Positions 1-8,385 of a DNA stretch of 64,000 bases are shown here, piece after piece (within the stretch, counting starts at the first letter, position 1; every line of letters starts with the position of its first letter). The stretch spans positions 62,001-126,000 of the forward strand of contig NZ_JAHLDM010000012.1 of the NCBI RefSeq assembly GCF_018861295.1. The letters are read 5' to 3'. This stretch comes from Clostridium_AD estertheticum_D (lineage in GTDB: Bacteria; Bacillota; Clostridia; Clostridiales; Clostridiaceae). Made by a program: the position numbers and the translations under genes. The notes under the pieces are model-generated. The model was given only the letters and a program-made list of their open reading frames with translations, made no database searches and had not been told where the DNA came from.

Positions 1-236
1 TTAGTTTTATAGGCAAGGTAACATATTATTAGATTGCTTAAAATATAAGAAATATATTTTACAAACTCATTAGAATTTATTCTAATATAATCATTTATAG
101 CTAAAAAAACAATTAAGAATATAGTAATTATTTGAAAGTGACTTTGTAGTGTACTGTTAAAAATCGTTATGATAACAATAATTTGTAAAATTTTCAAGGC
201 TAGAAATCTATTTTTTCCAGATAAAAGAAAATCCAT
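1..236 (-). CDS. Membrane protein N-terminus, cut by the window edge
   Basis: An open minus-strand frame runs off the left edge; about 78 codons are visible. The ATG at 234-236 has a GAAGG ribosome binding site 8 nt upstream. The visible part is strongly hydrophobic, with two or three probable membrane helices and no domain I can name. It is transcribed away from the ABC exporter that begins at 400, and the shared spacer holds an inverted repeat. Membrane sensor kinases often begin like this and often sit beside ABC-2 exporters, so a sensor kinase is my guess. Nothing in the visible residues proves it. Confidence 0.5.
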   Translation of the reverse strand, partial: MDFLLSGKNRFLALKILQIIVIITIFNSTLQSHFQIITIFLIVFLAINDYIRINSNEFVKYISYILSNLIICYLAYKT

Positions 237-304
237 AAGGCATACCTTCAATCATATTTTTCTTTATTATATCATAGTTCCGTATATCCATAGATAAACT
301 CATG

Positions 305-336
305 ACTAAAGTACTATACCATATGATTACTTTAGT
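305..336. promoter_or_regulatory. Inverted repeat between divergent genes
   Basis: ACTAAAGTA (305-313) and TACTTTAGT (328-336) are a perfect 9-bp inverted repeat with a 14-nt spacer. It lies between the truncated membrane gene and the ABC exporter, so it may be the operator of a regulator acting on both. It is too far from a stop codon and lacks a T-run, so a terminator is unlikely. Confidence 0.35.
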
Positions 337-399
337 ATATATTCAAAAGATCTTATAAAAAGTACAATATGAGCATAGTAAGAAATAGGGGGCAAAGAA

Positions 400-1332
400 A
401 TGCTTGAATTAATAAATTTAACAAAAAAATATGGTGAATTTACAGCAAATGATAATATTTCTTTTAAAGTAGAACAAGGTGAAATATTTGGGCTTTTGGG
501 ACCAAATGGAGCAGGAAAATCTACTATTGTTTCTATGATAAGTACAGTTAATCCACCTACAAGAGGTGACATAAGAGTTGATAACAAATCATTAAGAGAA
601 AAACCTATGGAAATAAAAAAGATAATGGGAATAGTACCTCAGGATATAGCATTATACGAAGCCTTGAGTGCAAAAGATAATCTAGAGTTCTTTGGATGTT
701 TATATGGTTTAAAAGGAAAAAAACTAAAAGACAGAACGTCTGAGGTGCTAGATATTATAGAACTAAAAGATAAAAAAGACCAAGCAGTTTCGGAATTTTC
801 AGGAGGAATGAAGAGAAGAGTTAATATTGGTATTGCATTAATGAACAACCCAAAGCTTTTAATATTAGATGAACCAACAGTTGGAATAGATCCACAGTCT
901 AGAAATCATATTCTTGAAACAATAAAAAGATTAAATGAAGAGAGAGGCATGACAGTAATTTATACTAGTCATTATATGGAAGAGGTTGAGTATCTTTGCA
1001 AAAGAGTTGCTATTGTAGATCATGGAAAGCTAATAGCGCTAGGAACTAAAGAGGAGTTAAAGGAAAAGCTTAAAGTTAAAGATACGTTAACAGTTACTTA
1101 CAGCAAAGCGGATAAGGATTCTTTAGAAAAAGTTAAAAATATTGCTGGAACAGAAGAAGTTAGAATTAACAAAAATGAAATAGCTATGTTAGTAAATCAA
1201 AATGAAAAAAATATTATAGATATTGTTGAGGATATAAGAAATCTCGGAATAAAATTAACTGGTTTCAAATACGGCGAAGTAAACTTAGAAAGTATTTTTC
1301 TTAAGGCAACAGGAAAATCTTTAAGAGAATAA
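400..1332 (+). CDS. ABC-2 type exporter, ATP-binding protein
   Basis: This is the cytoplasmic ATPase that drives the two permeases encoded next to it. Walker A GPNGAGKST lies at residues 34-42, the signature FSGGMKRR near 132-139, Walker B LLILDEPT near 152-159 and the H-loop TSHYMEE near 190. The 310-residue length and C-terminal extension fit the CcmA/DrrA-like family, which exports drugs, peptides or lipids. A GGGG ribosome binding site precedes the ATG. The first permease starts 20 nt after the stop, so one operon is likely. The substrate cannot be read from the sequence. Confidence 0.93.
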   Translation: MLELINLTKKYGEFTANDNISFKVEQGEIFGLLGPNGAGKSTIVSMISTVNPPTRGDIRVDNKSLREKPMEIKKIMGIVPQDIALYEALSAKDNLEFFGCLYGLKGKKLKDRTSEVLDIIELKDKKDQAVSEFSGGMKRRVNIGIALMNNPKLLILDEPTVGIDPQSRNHILETIKRLNEERGMTVIYTSHYMEEVEYLCKRVAIVDHGKLIALGTKEELKEKLKVKDTLTVTYSKADKDSLEKVKNIAGTEEVRINKNEIAMLVNQNEKNIIDIVEDIRNLGIKLTGFKYGEVNLESIFLKATGKSLRE

Positions 1333-1351
1333 TAAGGAAGGTGACAAATCT

Positions 1352-2593
1352 ATGAATAAACTAGTCTGTTTGTTTTTACTAGACACTAAGCTGTTATTAA
1401 AATCTAAGGTATTTTATTTTAAATTGGTATTATTTCCAATTGTACTTGTGTTAATAATTGGATCGCTTAATAGTAGTCAAGTTACACTAAAAACATTTAA
1501 TGTAGGATATTACAGCGATGATTCATCATTTCAAAGTTTAAACCTTTCCAATACTTTAAGGGATGATGTATTTAAAAGCAAGGATGTAAAGGAAGTAATA
1601 AATTTAAAATCGGTGAAAAGTTATGCGGAAGGTAAAAAATTAGTAAGTAATGGAACTTATGTAGCTTTAGTTTATGTGCCAAAAAATTTTACTAAAAACT
1701 ATATAAATAATTCTAAGATAAACATTTCTGTTATAGGAGATAACAACAAATTAGATGATGTTTCAATAGTGAAAACCATTTTAAATAGTTTTGATAAAAA
1801 TATTTCTATAAAGAGAGTTGAGCAAAATGAAGTTATAGAGGATATGGCTTTAAATAAATCAAATGTAAGGTCAGTAGATGTAAATAAGTTGATTAGTAAT
1901 ATACAAAATACAAGTGGTAATTCTTCTGAAATCTCAAAGATAGCTACAAGAAAGAATGCAAAACCTATAGATGTGATGCAATATATGATTATTGGAATGG
2001 TAGTAATGTTCTCTATTCTAACAGCCTTTGAATTAGCACATAGTATAGTTAATGATAAGTTAAATAACACCATGAATAGGATAAAATCCACACCTACAGC
2101 AAATTTCCAATATGTGTTTGGTAAAGTAATTGGAGTTGTATTTGCAATAATGGTTCAGATGATCACAGTAATTACAATAGGTGGAATTGTTTTTAGAGAG
2201 AGCTTCGGAAATATATTTTACATTTTATTAGTAACAGCAGTTTATGCTTTAACTATTGGACTGATTGTATTTTGTGCTGGGATAACAGCAAAAAATCATA
2301 TGGAAATTTCAACTTTTGCTACACCCATTTTGTGGGGATTCAGTTTCCTTGGTGGAAGCCTTATAAGTAAAAGTAATTTTCCGAATAGCCTCCAAATGAT
2401 CCAGAAAATAATACCAAATGGAAAAGCAATAAACTGTTATTTAGCAATTTGTGAAGGTAAGGGAATAGGAGATATTTATATGGATCTTGTAGAGCTTTTA
2501 GCAATAGCTGCAGTGTTTTTGATAATAGCTTTAATACTACTTAATAAAGGGAAAAACAACCTTTTAGTAAAAGATAATACGTCTAAAGGATAA
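1352..2593 (+). CDS. ABC-2 type transporter permease, first subunit
   Basis: A 413-residue membrane protein with one N-terminal helix (about 20-40), a large polar loop of about 170 residues predicted to be outside, and five or six helices in the C-terminal half. This is the ABC2_membrane_3 arrangement. The ribosome binding site AAGGAAGGTG precedes the ATG. It lies between its ATPase and a second permease of the same architecture, so the exporter probably works as a heterodimer. The substrate is unknown. Confidence 0.85.
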   Translation: MNKLVCLFLLDTKLLLKSKVFYFKLVLFPIVLVLIIGSLNSSQVTLKTFNVGYYSDDSSFQSLNLSNTLRDDVFKSKDVKEVINLKSVKSYAEGKKLVSNGTYVALVYVPKNFTKNYINNSKINISVIGDNNKLDDVSIVKTILNSFDKNISIKRVEQNEVIEDMALNKSNVRSVDVNKLISNIQNTSGNSSEISKIATRKNAKPIDVMQYMIIGMVVMFSILTAFELAHSIVNDKLNNTMNRIKSTPTANFQYVFGKVIGVVFAIMVQMITVITIGGIVFRESFGNIFYILLVTAVYALTIGLIVFCAGITAKNHMEISTFATPILWGFSFLGGSLISKSNFPNSLQMIQKIIPNGKAINCYLAICEGKGIGDIYMDLVELLAIAAVFLIIALILLNKGKNNLLVKDNTSKG

Positions 2594-2613
2594 TTTTGAA
2601 GGGAGAGTAAACT

Positions 2614-3795
2614 ATGCAGATACTAATTATGATAAAAAACCAACTAAAACTTCTTTTTAATAATAGAATGTCAATTTTCATCATGATTGCAGCACCATTA
2701 TTACTTACTTGGTTATTTTCAATTTCAACTAGCAGTAGTAAAACAAATGTATATTTAGCGGATAATGATAAAAGTAAAGCCTCTAAGCAGTTAATAGCTA
2801 TGATAGAAAAGCACGAAGATTTAAGTGTAACTATACTATCGGAAAAGGATATAAAAAATAAAATTGATAATGATGATATTAATAATGGCGCAGTAATAGA
2901 CGCGGGATTTGAAAGAAGCTTAAAAAATGGCAAAGCATTAAACGATGTTAAACTTATTGAAAATTATGATAATCCTGATGGTCAAAATCTTTCTATCACT
3001 ATTTTATCTGAAGAAAATGCTTTACAAAAAATTACTGCAGATTCAAAAAATGTTTCGAATGTTCTTAAGGTTAATAATGATGAAACATCAAAAAAACTTA
3101 TTAACAAAGTAAACAGTGATAATAGTATATCAAGCTCTTATAAAGAGATAAACACAAGTCAAAAAACAGAAGATAAGACTACTGAAAGATTGATTGGGTT
3201 TTTAGTAATGTTTATATGGTTTGTTGTAGTTCAAGGTTTTAGAACTTTAATAGAAGAAAGAGAAAATAACACTTTTAATAGAATAAAAGGGATGCCAACA
3301 AGCTACTTGAAATATTTGACAAGCAAAATTATAGCTACTTATATATTAGGGCTTACAGTTATAACAGTAATACTTTTAGTAGGAAAATATGCTTTAAAGG
3401 CAAGTATAGTTAATAATATTTTTCCAGAGGCATCTATATTTGCAATATACCTGTTTGCTGTGGTTGGAATAGTAATGATATTTGTTCCTTTTGTAAAAAA
3501 ACATCAGACATTTACTATATTGGGGTCAGTACTAATGGTAATAACCGGTATGCTTGGAGGAAGTTTTTTTTCTATGGATGAACTAACAGCCCCAAAAACA
3601 CTTCAAATTATATCAAGATGCATGCCTGAAAATTGGGGGATAAAGGCACTAAAAGATGTGATTTTTAACAATTCACCTCTAAGTTTAGAAATAAACAGTA
3701 TAGTAATATTACTTTCTATTGGCATATTAGGGCTATTAGTATCAACAATATTAACAAATATTAATATGAAAGCTGAAAAAAGCTTTTTAAAATAA
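2614..3795 (+). CDS. ABC-2 type transporter permease, second subunit
   Basis: A 393-residue protein with the same plan as the gene before it: an N-terminal helix, an asparagine- and lysine-rich extracellular loop, then five or six helices from about residue 195. The two share little obvious identity beyond layout and a short motif before the second helix block (ENNTFNRIKG here, LNNTMNRIKS upstream), as expected for ancient paralogues forming a heterodimer. GAAGGGAGAG is the ribosome binding site. A small membrane protein follows after about 20 nt. Confidence 0.85.
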   Translation: MQILIMIKNQLKLLFNNRMSIFIMIAAPLLLTWLFSISTSSSKTNVYLADNDKSKASKQLIAMIEKHEDLSVTILSEKDIKNKIDNDDINNGAVIDAGFERSLKNGKALNDVKLIENYDNPDGQNLSITILSEENALQKITADSKNVSNVLKVNNDETSKKLINKVNSDNSISSSYKEINTSQKTEDKTTERLIGFLVMFIWFVVVQGFRTLIEERENNTFNRIKGMPTSYLKYLTSKIIATYILGLTVITVILLVGKYALKASIVNNIFPEASIFAIYLFAVVGIVMIFVPFVKKHQTFTILGSVLMVITGMLGGSFFSMDELTAPKTLQIISRCMPENWGIKALKDVIFNNSPLSLEINSIVILLSIGILGLLVSTILTNINMKAEKSFLK

Positions 3796-3815
3796 CAAAA
3801 ATAGGAGTGATTAAT

Positions 3816-4004
3816 ATGAGTCTAAATTCGATAATGTGGGTAGCAGAAATGATTTTAGGAATAATATTAAATGTATTTATAGGAAAAATAGCAGTGTTTA
3901 TATTTAAAAAGGATGGTACTGGGCCAAGAATAATTATAAGAGTTGCTGGAATAGTGTTATTCATTAATGGTTTATCAGCAATACTTAGTATACATTTATT
4001 GTAG
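3816..4004 (+). CDS. Small two-helix membrane protein
   Basis: About 62 residues with two hydrophobic stretches separated by a basic turn (FKKDGTGPR). A GTG at 3807 is possible, but AGGAG sits 8 nt before the ATG at 3816, so I chose that. It is the last gene of the ABC-2 exporter operon and may be an accessory subunit. I do not recognise the family. Confidence 0.6.
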   Translation: MSLNSIMWVAEMILGIILNVFIGKIAVFIFKKDGTGPRIIIRVAGIVLFINGLSAILSIHLL

Positions 4005-4049
4005 AATAGCAAACACAAATATATTCAACAATAGATATTAAAGACTGCA

Positions 4050-4149
4050 TTTTAGAATGTTTATGTAACTCAATTGGAATTTTATTATATTCAGAATATC
4101 AATACACACTTAATAAAGTAAACCCATATCTAATAATATGGGTTTACTT
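4050..4149. repeat. Dispersed two-hairpin repeat, copy 1, with terminator hairpin
   Basis: The right half is a 14-bp perfect stem (4116-4129 with 4136-4149, 6-nt loop) around AAACCCATAT. It would end the ABC operon transcript. The left half is a decayed form of the TGAAAGTAAC hairpin seen at 24054, 36671 and 37425. The segment between them (CAGAATATCAATA) is also conserved between copies. Confidence 0.7.
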
Positions 4150-4179
4150 GTAATGACATATTCGAAGGTGGCGAATTAA

Positions 4180-4857
4180 TCAATCGTCCCTACACTCATT
4201 TTGTTTATCAATATTATTGACCATATACTTTTGCGTCCAGGGACAATTCACTAAACATTTTAAGCAACCAGCACAGTGGTAAACATCAACTATAAAATCT
4301 CTATTCATATCTGGTTCCCATGTAGAACCATGGATAGCACTTGTAGGACATATATCCTTACATACAGTACATTCTCCACATTTAGGCATTATTATTGAAC
4401 GATTTTCAATAGGTAACGGTGCGTTTGTCAAAATGGTACACATACACAACGCACTTCCGTATTCTTTGGTAACTAACAAGTTACTTTTTCCAATCCAGCC
4501 TAATCCAGCCAATATGGCAATCTTTTTATGTGGAAGTGGAGTGGTTTTAGTAGTTTCATCATAAAATCCATGTATTAGATTTTTTTCTGATTGTGCAAAG
4601 GCTTTGTATCCTTTTGTAATAATAAAATCAGCCGTCCATTCTGCAAGTTCATTAACAAGGTGTTCCTTTTCTCCGAACTCGGAATGATCTGCTATGTTTC
4701 TTTTTGATAGGCGAAAAATATAACCTTCGCTTAGAACTATTCCTATCAAAATAGCAACGCTGTAACCTCTATTTTCTTTTAGCGAGAGCATTGAGATATC
4801 AACTGTCTTGATAAATTTAACACCACGATGATTTAATGCAGAAATTAACTCATTCAT
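4180..4857 (-). CDS. Double 4Fe-4S cluster protein, QueG-like
   Basis: A 225-residue soluble protein with two ferredoxin-type motifs near the C-terminus: CGECTVCKDICP followed by CAGCLKCLVNCP. The middle part (LAGLGWIGKSNLLVT) resembles the 4Fe-4S double-cluster domain of epoxyqueuosine reductase. It is much shorter than true QueG (about 300-380 residues), so tRNA modification should not be assumed. Many anaerobes carry such short reductase-like proteins of unknown role. AAGGAG precedes the ATG. The nearest gene upstream is the DUF1062 protein, separated by a hairpin repeat. Confidence 0.8.
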   Translation of the reverse strand: MNELISALNHRGVKFIKTVDISMLSLKENRGYSVAILIGIVLSEGYIFRLSKRNIADHSEFGEKEHLVNELAEWTADFIITKGYKAFAQSEKNLIHGFYDETTKTTPLPHKKIAILAGLGWIGKSNLLVTKEYGSALCMCTILTNAPLPIENRSIIMPKCGECTVCKDICPTSAIHGSTWEPDMNRDFIVDVYHCAGCLKCLVNCPWTQKYMVNNIDKQNECRDD

Positions 4858-4897
4858 TATATGCTCCTTCTAAATATAATGTTGTTTTAGGATTGAG

Positions 4898-4939
4898 CAA
4901 AGGCTATATTAACCATTAATTGTTATGCGATAGCCTTTG
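4898..4939 (-). repeat. Hairpin repeat, copy A (CAAAGGCTAT stem)
   Basis: CAAAGGCTAT (4898-4907) pairs perfectly with ATAGCCTTTG (4930-4939). The same stem recurs at 9457-9499 in front of another minus-strand gene. There is no T-run, so it is a leader hairpin or part of a mobile repeat rather than a clear terminator. Confidence 0.5.
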
Positions 4940-4972
4940 ATATGCATAAAACTACAATGATAATCCAATTAT

Positions 4973-5530
4973 TTACAAATTATCAATAATCAATATAGCA
5001 TCTGCTTGCAATCTGCATTTCTTTAAATCAAGTCCGCTAGTGATTCGAATTGGTCCGCTGATTATCATCTGTTCAAAAGCAGTTTGAGATAAATTCATTT
5101 TTTCCCGCAGCAAAGAAGATACTTTAAGTCGAGATGGATAAGAGCTTTTTATATGCAATTCTATAGGAGTGTTGAAGTTAATATTGGCCCCTAGTATTTT
5201 ATACTTTGGGAATCCAACTTCAGCTCCATTATTGCGTATTAACTCTGTATCCATAGCATATCTTTTGGCAAGTTCTCCATTGTTGCTATAGAACCCCTCT
5301 AACATTTCAGGGGCAATACTTTTAGGATTGATGCGAGAGTAGATAGTCATATTCCAAGTAGAATCGCAATCTGAACATTTATAGATTAACCATATATCTA
5401 AATACTTGCGTTGTGCATTTATTCGAAACAACCCGGAGCAAAGGTGCGCTGTCTTTTTGCCACACTTCTTACAATATTTAATTGCAGGTGGTGATGATAG
5501 ATATTGTATATCCCAGGTTAACTTTTGCAT
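4973..5530 (-). CDS. DUF1062 family protein with zinc ribbon
   Basis: A 185-residue protein with two cysteine pairs in the first third (CKKCGKKTAHLC and CSDCDSTW), which would form a zinc ribbon. The arrangement and overall sequence fit DUF1062, whose function is unknown. AAGGAGG precedes the ATG. It is the upstream neighbour of the double-cluster protein on the same strand, about 115 nt away, and may be co-transcribed with it. Confidence 0.75.
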   Translation of the reverse strand: MQKLTWDIQYLSSPPAIKYCKKCGKKTAHLCSGLFRINAQRKYLDIWLIYKCSDCDSTWNMTIYSRINPKSIAPEMLEGFYSNNGELAKRYAMDTELIRNNGAEVGFPKYKILGANINFNTPIELHIKSSYPSRLKVSSLLREKMNLSQTAFEQMIISGPIRITSGLDLKKCRLQADAILIIDNL

Positions 5531-5611
5531 GAAATTCCTCCTTCCTATTAGAAACTAATAGGAAAGATAACAGGTGGATTGTTACAAACTTTTTTCATCA
5601 TAAGTCCTCCT

Positions 5612-5750
5612 AATTTAGTATATTTTCTACTAAAATTGTACCATTCGAGGATATAAAGCTAAACCTTAAAGACAGTTAATAAAAAAAAATGAGCCAATAC
5701 AATAAGAAAACGGATAGAGGTCCCCGCTCCCCATTCCTTTTTATTGCTTA
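5612..5750. repeat. Deletion derivative of the 9.0-9.3 kb element
   Basis: Positions 5612-5711 match 9025-9122 almost base for base, and 5712-5750 match 9283-9321. This copy therefore equals the 9-kb element with about 160 bp missing from the middle. The second part is a fragment of the CD3324-family gene (KKEWGAGTSI on the minus strand). Both copies have the same orientation and flank a 3.3-kb block holding the EFR1, hydrolase and TetR genes. Confidence 0.8.
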
Positions 5751-5796
5751 GTTAATTAGTAGTTTATAGGCTGAAAACATATTTGTCGAGAAAATG

Positions 5797-5868
5797 CGAA
5801 TAATTATTCGATTTACTATTGACATTATGTACAGCGATCTTTATAATATGAAATGCGAATGATCATTC
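5797..5868 (+). promoter_or_regulatory. Consensus promoter between two TetR-type palindromes
   Basis: A perfect -35 TTGACA (5819-5824) and perfect -10 TATAAT (5842-5847) are 17 nt apart. Just upstream is the palindrome CGAATAATTATTCG (5797-5810), and just downstream GAATGATCATTC (5857-5868). The hydrolase promoter at 8173-8223 has the same arrangement, so the TetR protein at 8386 probably represses both. Confidence 0.75.
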
Positions 5869-5898
5869 ACAATTTATATTAAAAGGGAAATGATAATA

Positions 5899-6066
5899 AT
5901 GATGAATTTAGTTTCCCAAAATTATCAATTTAAATTTCAATTATTAAGATTGTTGGGAGAAGCAACTCCAGAAGCAACTACTATTTTATTATTAAACATT
6001 TCCACTTTAAAAATTATCGTAAAGTGGAAATGTCAAATTATTAATGGGGGGGAATTTATATTATGA
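5899..6066 (+). pseudogene. Leader ORF: hydrolase N-terminus remnant
   Basis: A 55-codon frame with ribosome binding site AAAGGG. Its first 25 or so residues (YQFKFQLLRLLGEATPEA) closely match the N-terminus of the hydrolase at 6941-8146 (DQFAFQLIRLLGESTFGA), after which similarity ends. It looks like the stub of a second hydrolase gene. Its TGA overlaps the ATG of the EFR1 gene, so the two could be translationally coupled. A perfect 13-bp hairpin (5996-6008 with 6021-6033) lies inside it and could act on EFR1 expression. Confidence 0.6.
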
Positions 6067-6845
6067 AAAATACTATCTTTTATTTCACTGGAACAGGAAA
6101 TTCATTAAAAGTAGCTCAAGACTTAGCTATAAAATTAGGTGATTCAACTATTGTTTCGATTACTAGTTTTTTGAAAAAAAATGGAGAAATTCTAATTTCA
6201 TCTGAGAGAATTGGAATTGTTTATCCAGTATATATGTGGGGGACTCCTAAAATAGTATCTAAATTTATAAAGGTAATTTCACATAAGAATAAAGATAAGT
6301 TCTTTTTTGCAGTAGCAACTAATGGAGGAAAAGTAGCTGGTTCCTTATTAGTATTGTCTAATAAACTATCATCAAGGGGATTTAAGCTTTCGTTAGGTTT
6401 TTCACTGAAACTGCCTTCAAATTTTACACCTAAACATAGTGCAGATTCTATTGAAGATCAGAAGTCTTTATTTATAGTTGCAGAAAAAAAATTAAGTGAA
6501 ATTGCTTTATTAATAAAAAATAATGAGATTGCTAAAATAGAACGAGGTACATTTAAGGAGTGTCTTCTAAAGACAAGTATTTTTTATAGAATTATCTCAC
6601 CATTTATTCCTAAACTGGATAAGATTTTTGTGGTTGATAAAAATTGTATTTCATGTGGGCTATGTGAAAAAATATGCCCAGTTCAAAATGTTATATTGAA
6701 AAATGGCAAACCTATCTGGGCACATAATTGTGAAATGTGCTTTAGGTGTTTAAGCTATTGTCCAAAAGATGCGATACAATTTGGCAAAGGTACTATAGGA
6801 AAAAAACGATATAAAAACCCTTTTATTAAGGTTAATGACTTATAA
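6063..6845 (+). CDS. EFR1-type flavodoxin-ferredoxin protein
   Basis: A 260-residue electron carrier. The first 150 residues form a flavodoxin-like domain starting with FYFTGTGNSLKVA, the phosphate-binding loop for FMN. The C-terminus has two 4Fe-4S motifs, CISCGLCEKICP and CEMCFRCLSYCP. This two-domain build defines the EFR1 family; its physiological partners are unknown. A GGGGGG ribosome binding site lies 8 nt upstream. It is transcribed from a consensus promoter flanked by TetR-type palindromes, so it probably responds to the same signal as the hydrolase. The two might act on one compound. Confidence 0.85.
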   Translation: MKNTIFYFTGTGNSLKVAQDLAIKLGDSTIVSITSFLKKNGEILISSERIGIVYPVYMWGTPKIVSKFIKVISHKNKDKFFFAVATNGGKVAGSLLVLSNKLSSRGFKLSLGFSLKLPSNFTPKHSADSIEDQKSLFIVAEKKLSEIALLIKNNEIAKIERGTFKECLLKTSIFYRIISPFIPKLDKIFVVDKNCISCGLCEKICPVQNVILKNGKPIWAHNCEMCFRCLSYCPKDAIQFGKGTIGKKRYKNPFIKVNDL

Positions 6846-6847
6846 GA

Positions 6848-6894
6848 AAAGGCTACTAAGTGGATTCTATATCCATTATTTAGCCTTTCCTTAA
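6848..6894 (+). terminator. Rho-independent terminator after EFR1 gene
   Basis: AAAGGCTACTAAGTGGAT (6848-6865) pairs with 6871-6888 across a 5-nt loop, with one or two mismatches. The stem ends in a T-rich tail. Confidence 0.75.
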
Positions 6895-6940
6895 TTTGTA
6901 GTTAAGGAAATTAACCTAGCTTGTAGAATGACTAATTATC

Positions 6941-8146
6941 TTAGATGTTTTTAAGAATTGTTTCAATCCAACTAAAAATACGCTCATTTCCAATCAGTTT
7001 AGCTCCAACCTGGCAGTGAAATTCAGCTCCTTCTTCAGAGGTAAACATCATATAGTCTTTTTTACATAGAAGTTTTTCATACAAAGGTTTTGCTTGTCCT
7101 CCAAGTAATCCATCATTTTCGGCATCGAGAACCAGCGTAGGGCACTTGATTTTTTCTGCTATTCCTTTTAGATAGAATTTATCACCCTTTAATACCAATT
7201 CAGCTGGATTATCAGCTCCAAATACATACATTCCATGTGAAATAGCCCATCTCGATTTTGAATTAGTCTTCATTTCATCATACAAAGATTTATTAAGTTT
7301 ATCAGGATTAGAATGTGCAAAGGTTACAAGTTCTTCTCTTGTGGTATCTGTACCATGTACATAACCTCCTAAAAAATCATATACTCCTCCATTTGCAATA
7401 CAGGCTGCAATACGGTGTTCAAAAGCAGCAGCTCTTGGAGCAAGATAACCACCTAGGCTTTCTCCCCATAAAACAATCTTATCTGGGTCTGTTTCTGACC
7501 TTGAAATCAAATAGTCTACAACGGGGATAACTACTTTCTCATAATCGTGTCTGAAAAATAAGTTCTGTTTTCTAGCAACCTCACCCTGCCCTGGTCCCTC
7601 AATAGTTAAACAATTCATTCCATGTTCCAGTGCTGTCATGGCTAATCCATAGAATTCTTCCTTTGTACCATCAAAACCTGTCATAGCAATTAATACAGGT
7701 TTTGGCTCATTTGAATTTTCTAATCTGTAATAGTGACCTGGAAGTGTTGTACCCTCATATTGAATTTCTACTCTTTCAATAAATGGAGTATTAAGCTTCA
7801 TAACATACGAAAAACATTCAAGACTTAACTCATATAGTTCACTCATTTTAGAATCGTTTGGATTTTCGTGCATATAGAATTCAGCTGTTCTGTAATAGTT
7901 AGAGGCTCTAAGATAGGCTTTTTTAGCGCTAACCATATGTCCTTCTAAGTAGCAGTCATCAGCAATTTTATGAAGCCTTTGTGCTGTATTGCTCCATTCA
8001 TCACACCAGCTTTTATAATCTCCTTCTTTTATTCTTTCAGCAGTAGAAATAACTTCTCCGATGTCAGAAGCTCCAAAAGTTGATTCTCCAAGTAATCTTA
8101 TTAACTGAAATGCAAATTGGTCGTCATTAAAAATTAAATTTTTCAT
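6941..8146 (-). CDS. Alpha/beta hydrolase, FrsA/peptidase-like
   Basis: A 401-residue soluble enzyme with an N-terminal helical region (about 1-130) and a C-terminal alpha/beta hydrolase core. The nucleophile motif GESLGG puts the catalytic serine near residue 227; the acid is probably in LDAENDG near 342 and the histidine in AEFHCQ near 376. The layout fits the DUF1100/acyl-peptide hydrolase-like group that cleaves small esters or amides. AAAGGAG precedes the ATG. It is divergent from the TetR gene across a 40-bp palindrome, the classic arrangement for a substrate-induced detoxifying enzyme. The substrate is unknown. Confidence 0.85.
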   Translation of the reverse strand: MKNLIFNDDQFAFQLIRLLGESTFGASDIGEVISTAERIKEGDYKSWCDEWSNTAQRLHKIADDCYLEGHMVSAKKAYLRASNYYRTAEFYMHENPNDSKMSELYELSLECFSYVMKLNTPFIERVEIQYEGTTLPGHYYRLENSNEPKPVLIAMTGFDGTKEEFYGLAMTALEHGMNCLTIEGPGQGEVARKQNLFFRHDYEKVVIPVVDYLISRSETDPDKIVLWGESLGGYLAPRAAAFEHRIAACIANGGVYDFLGGYVHGTDTTREELVTFAHSNPDKLNKSLYDEMKTNSKSRWAISHGMYVFGADNPAELVLKGDKFYLKGIAEKIKCPTLVLDAENDGLLGGQAKPLYEKLLCKKDYMMFTSEEGAEFHCQVGAKLIGNERIFSWIETILKNI

Positions 8147-8172
8147 TTTCTTTCTCCTTTATAGTCAAAAGT

Positions 8173-8279
8173 CGAATAAATATTCGCTTTACTGATTATA
8201 GTCTTGCGTCAGATCATTGTCAATAGAAAATGAACAATTATTCACTTTCTATTGACAAAAAAAATTTATACTATAAAAT
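8173..8279. promoter_or_regulatory. Divergent promoters in a 40-bp palindrome (TetR operator)
   Basis: For the hydrolase (minus strand), -10 TATAAT is at 8195-8200 and -35 TTGACA at 8218-8223, spaced 17 nt. For the TetR gene, -35 TTGACA is at 8252-8257 with -10 TAAAAT at 8274-8279, spaced 16 nt. Positions 8218-8257 form an almost perfect 40-bp palindrome with both -35 boxes at its ends and TGAACAATTATTCA at its centre. A second operator, CGAATAAATATTCG, lies at 8173-8186. Confidence 0.8.
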
Positions 8280-8385
8280 GATAACTATACTAAACTAATT
8301 ATTTGATTAATACTTGTTATGGAAAAGGAATCGCTAATTAATAATTCAATAACTTAACACAATAAACAGTACTAGTACGAAAGGA

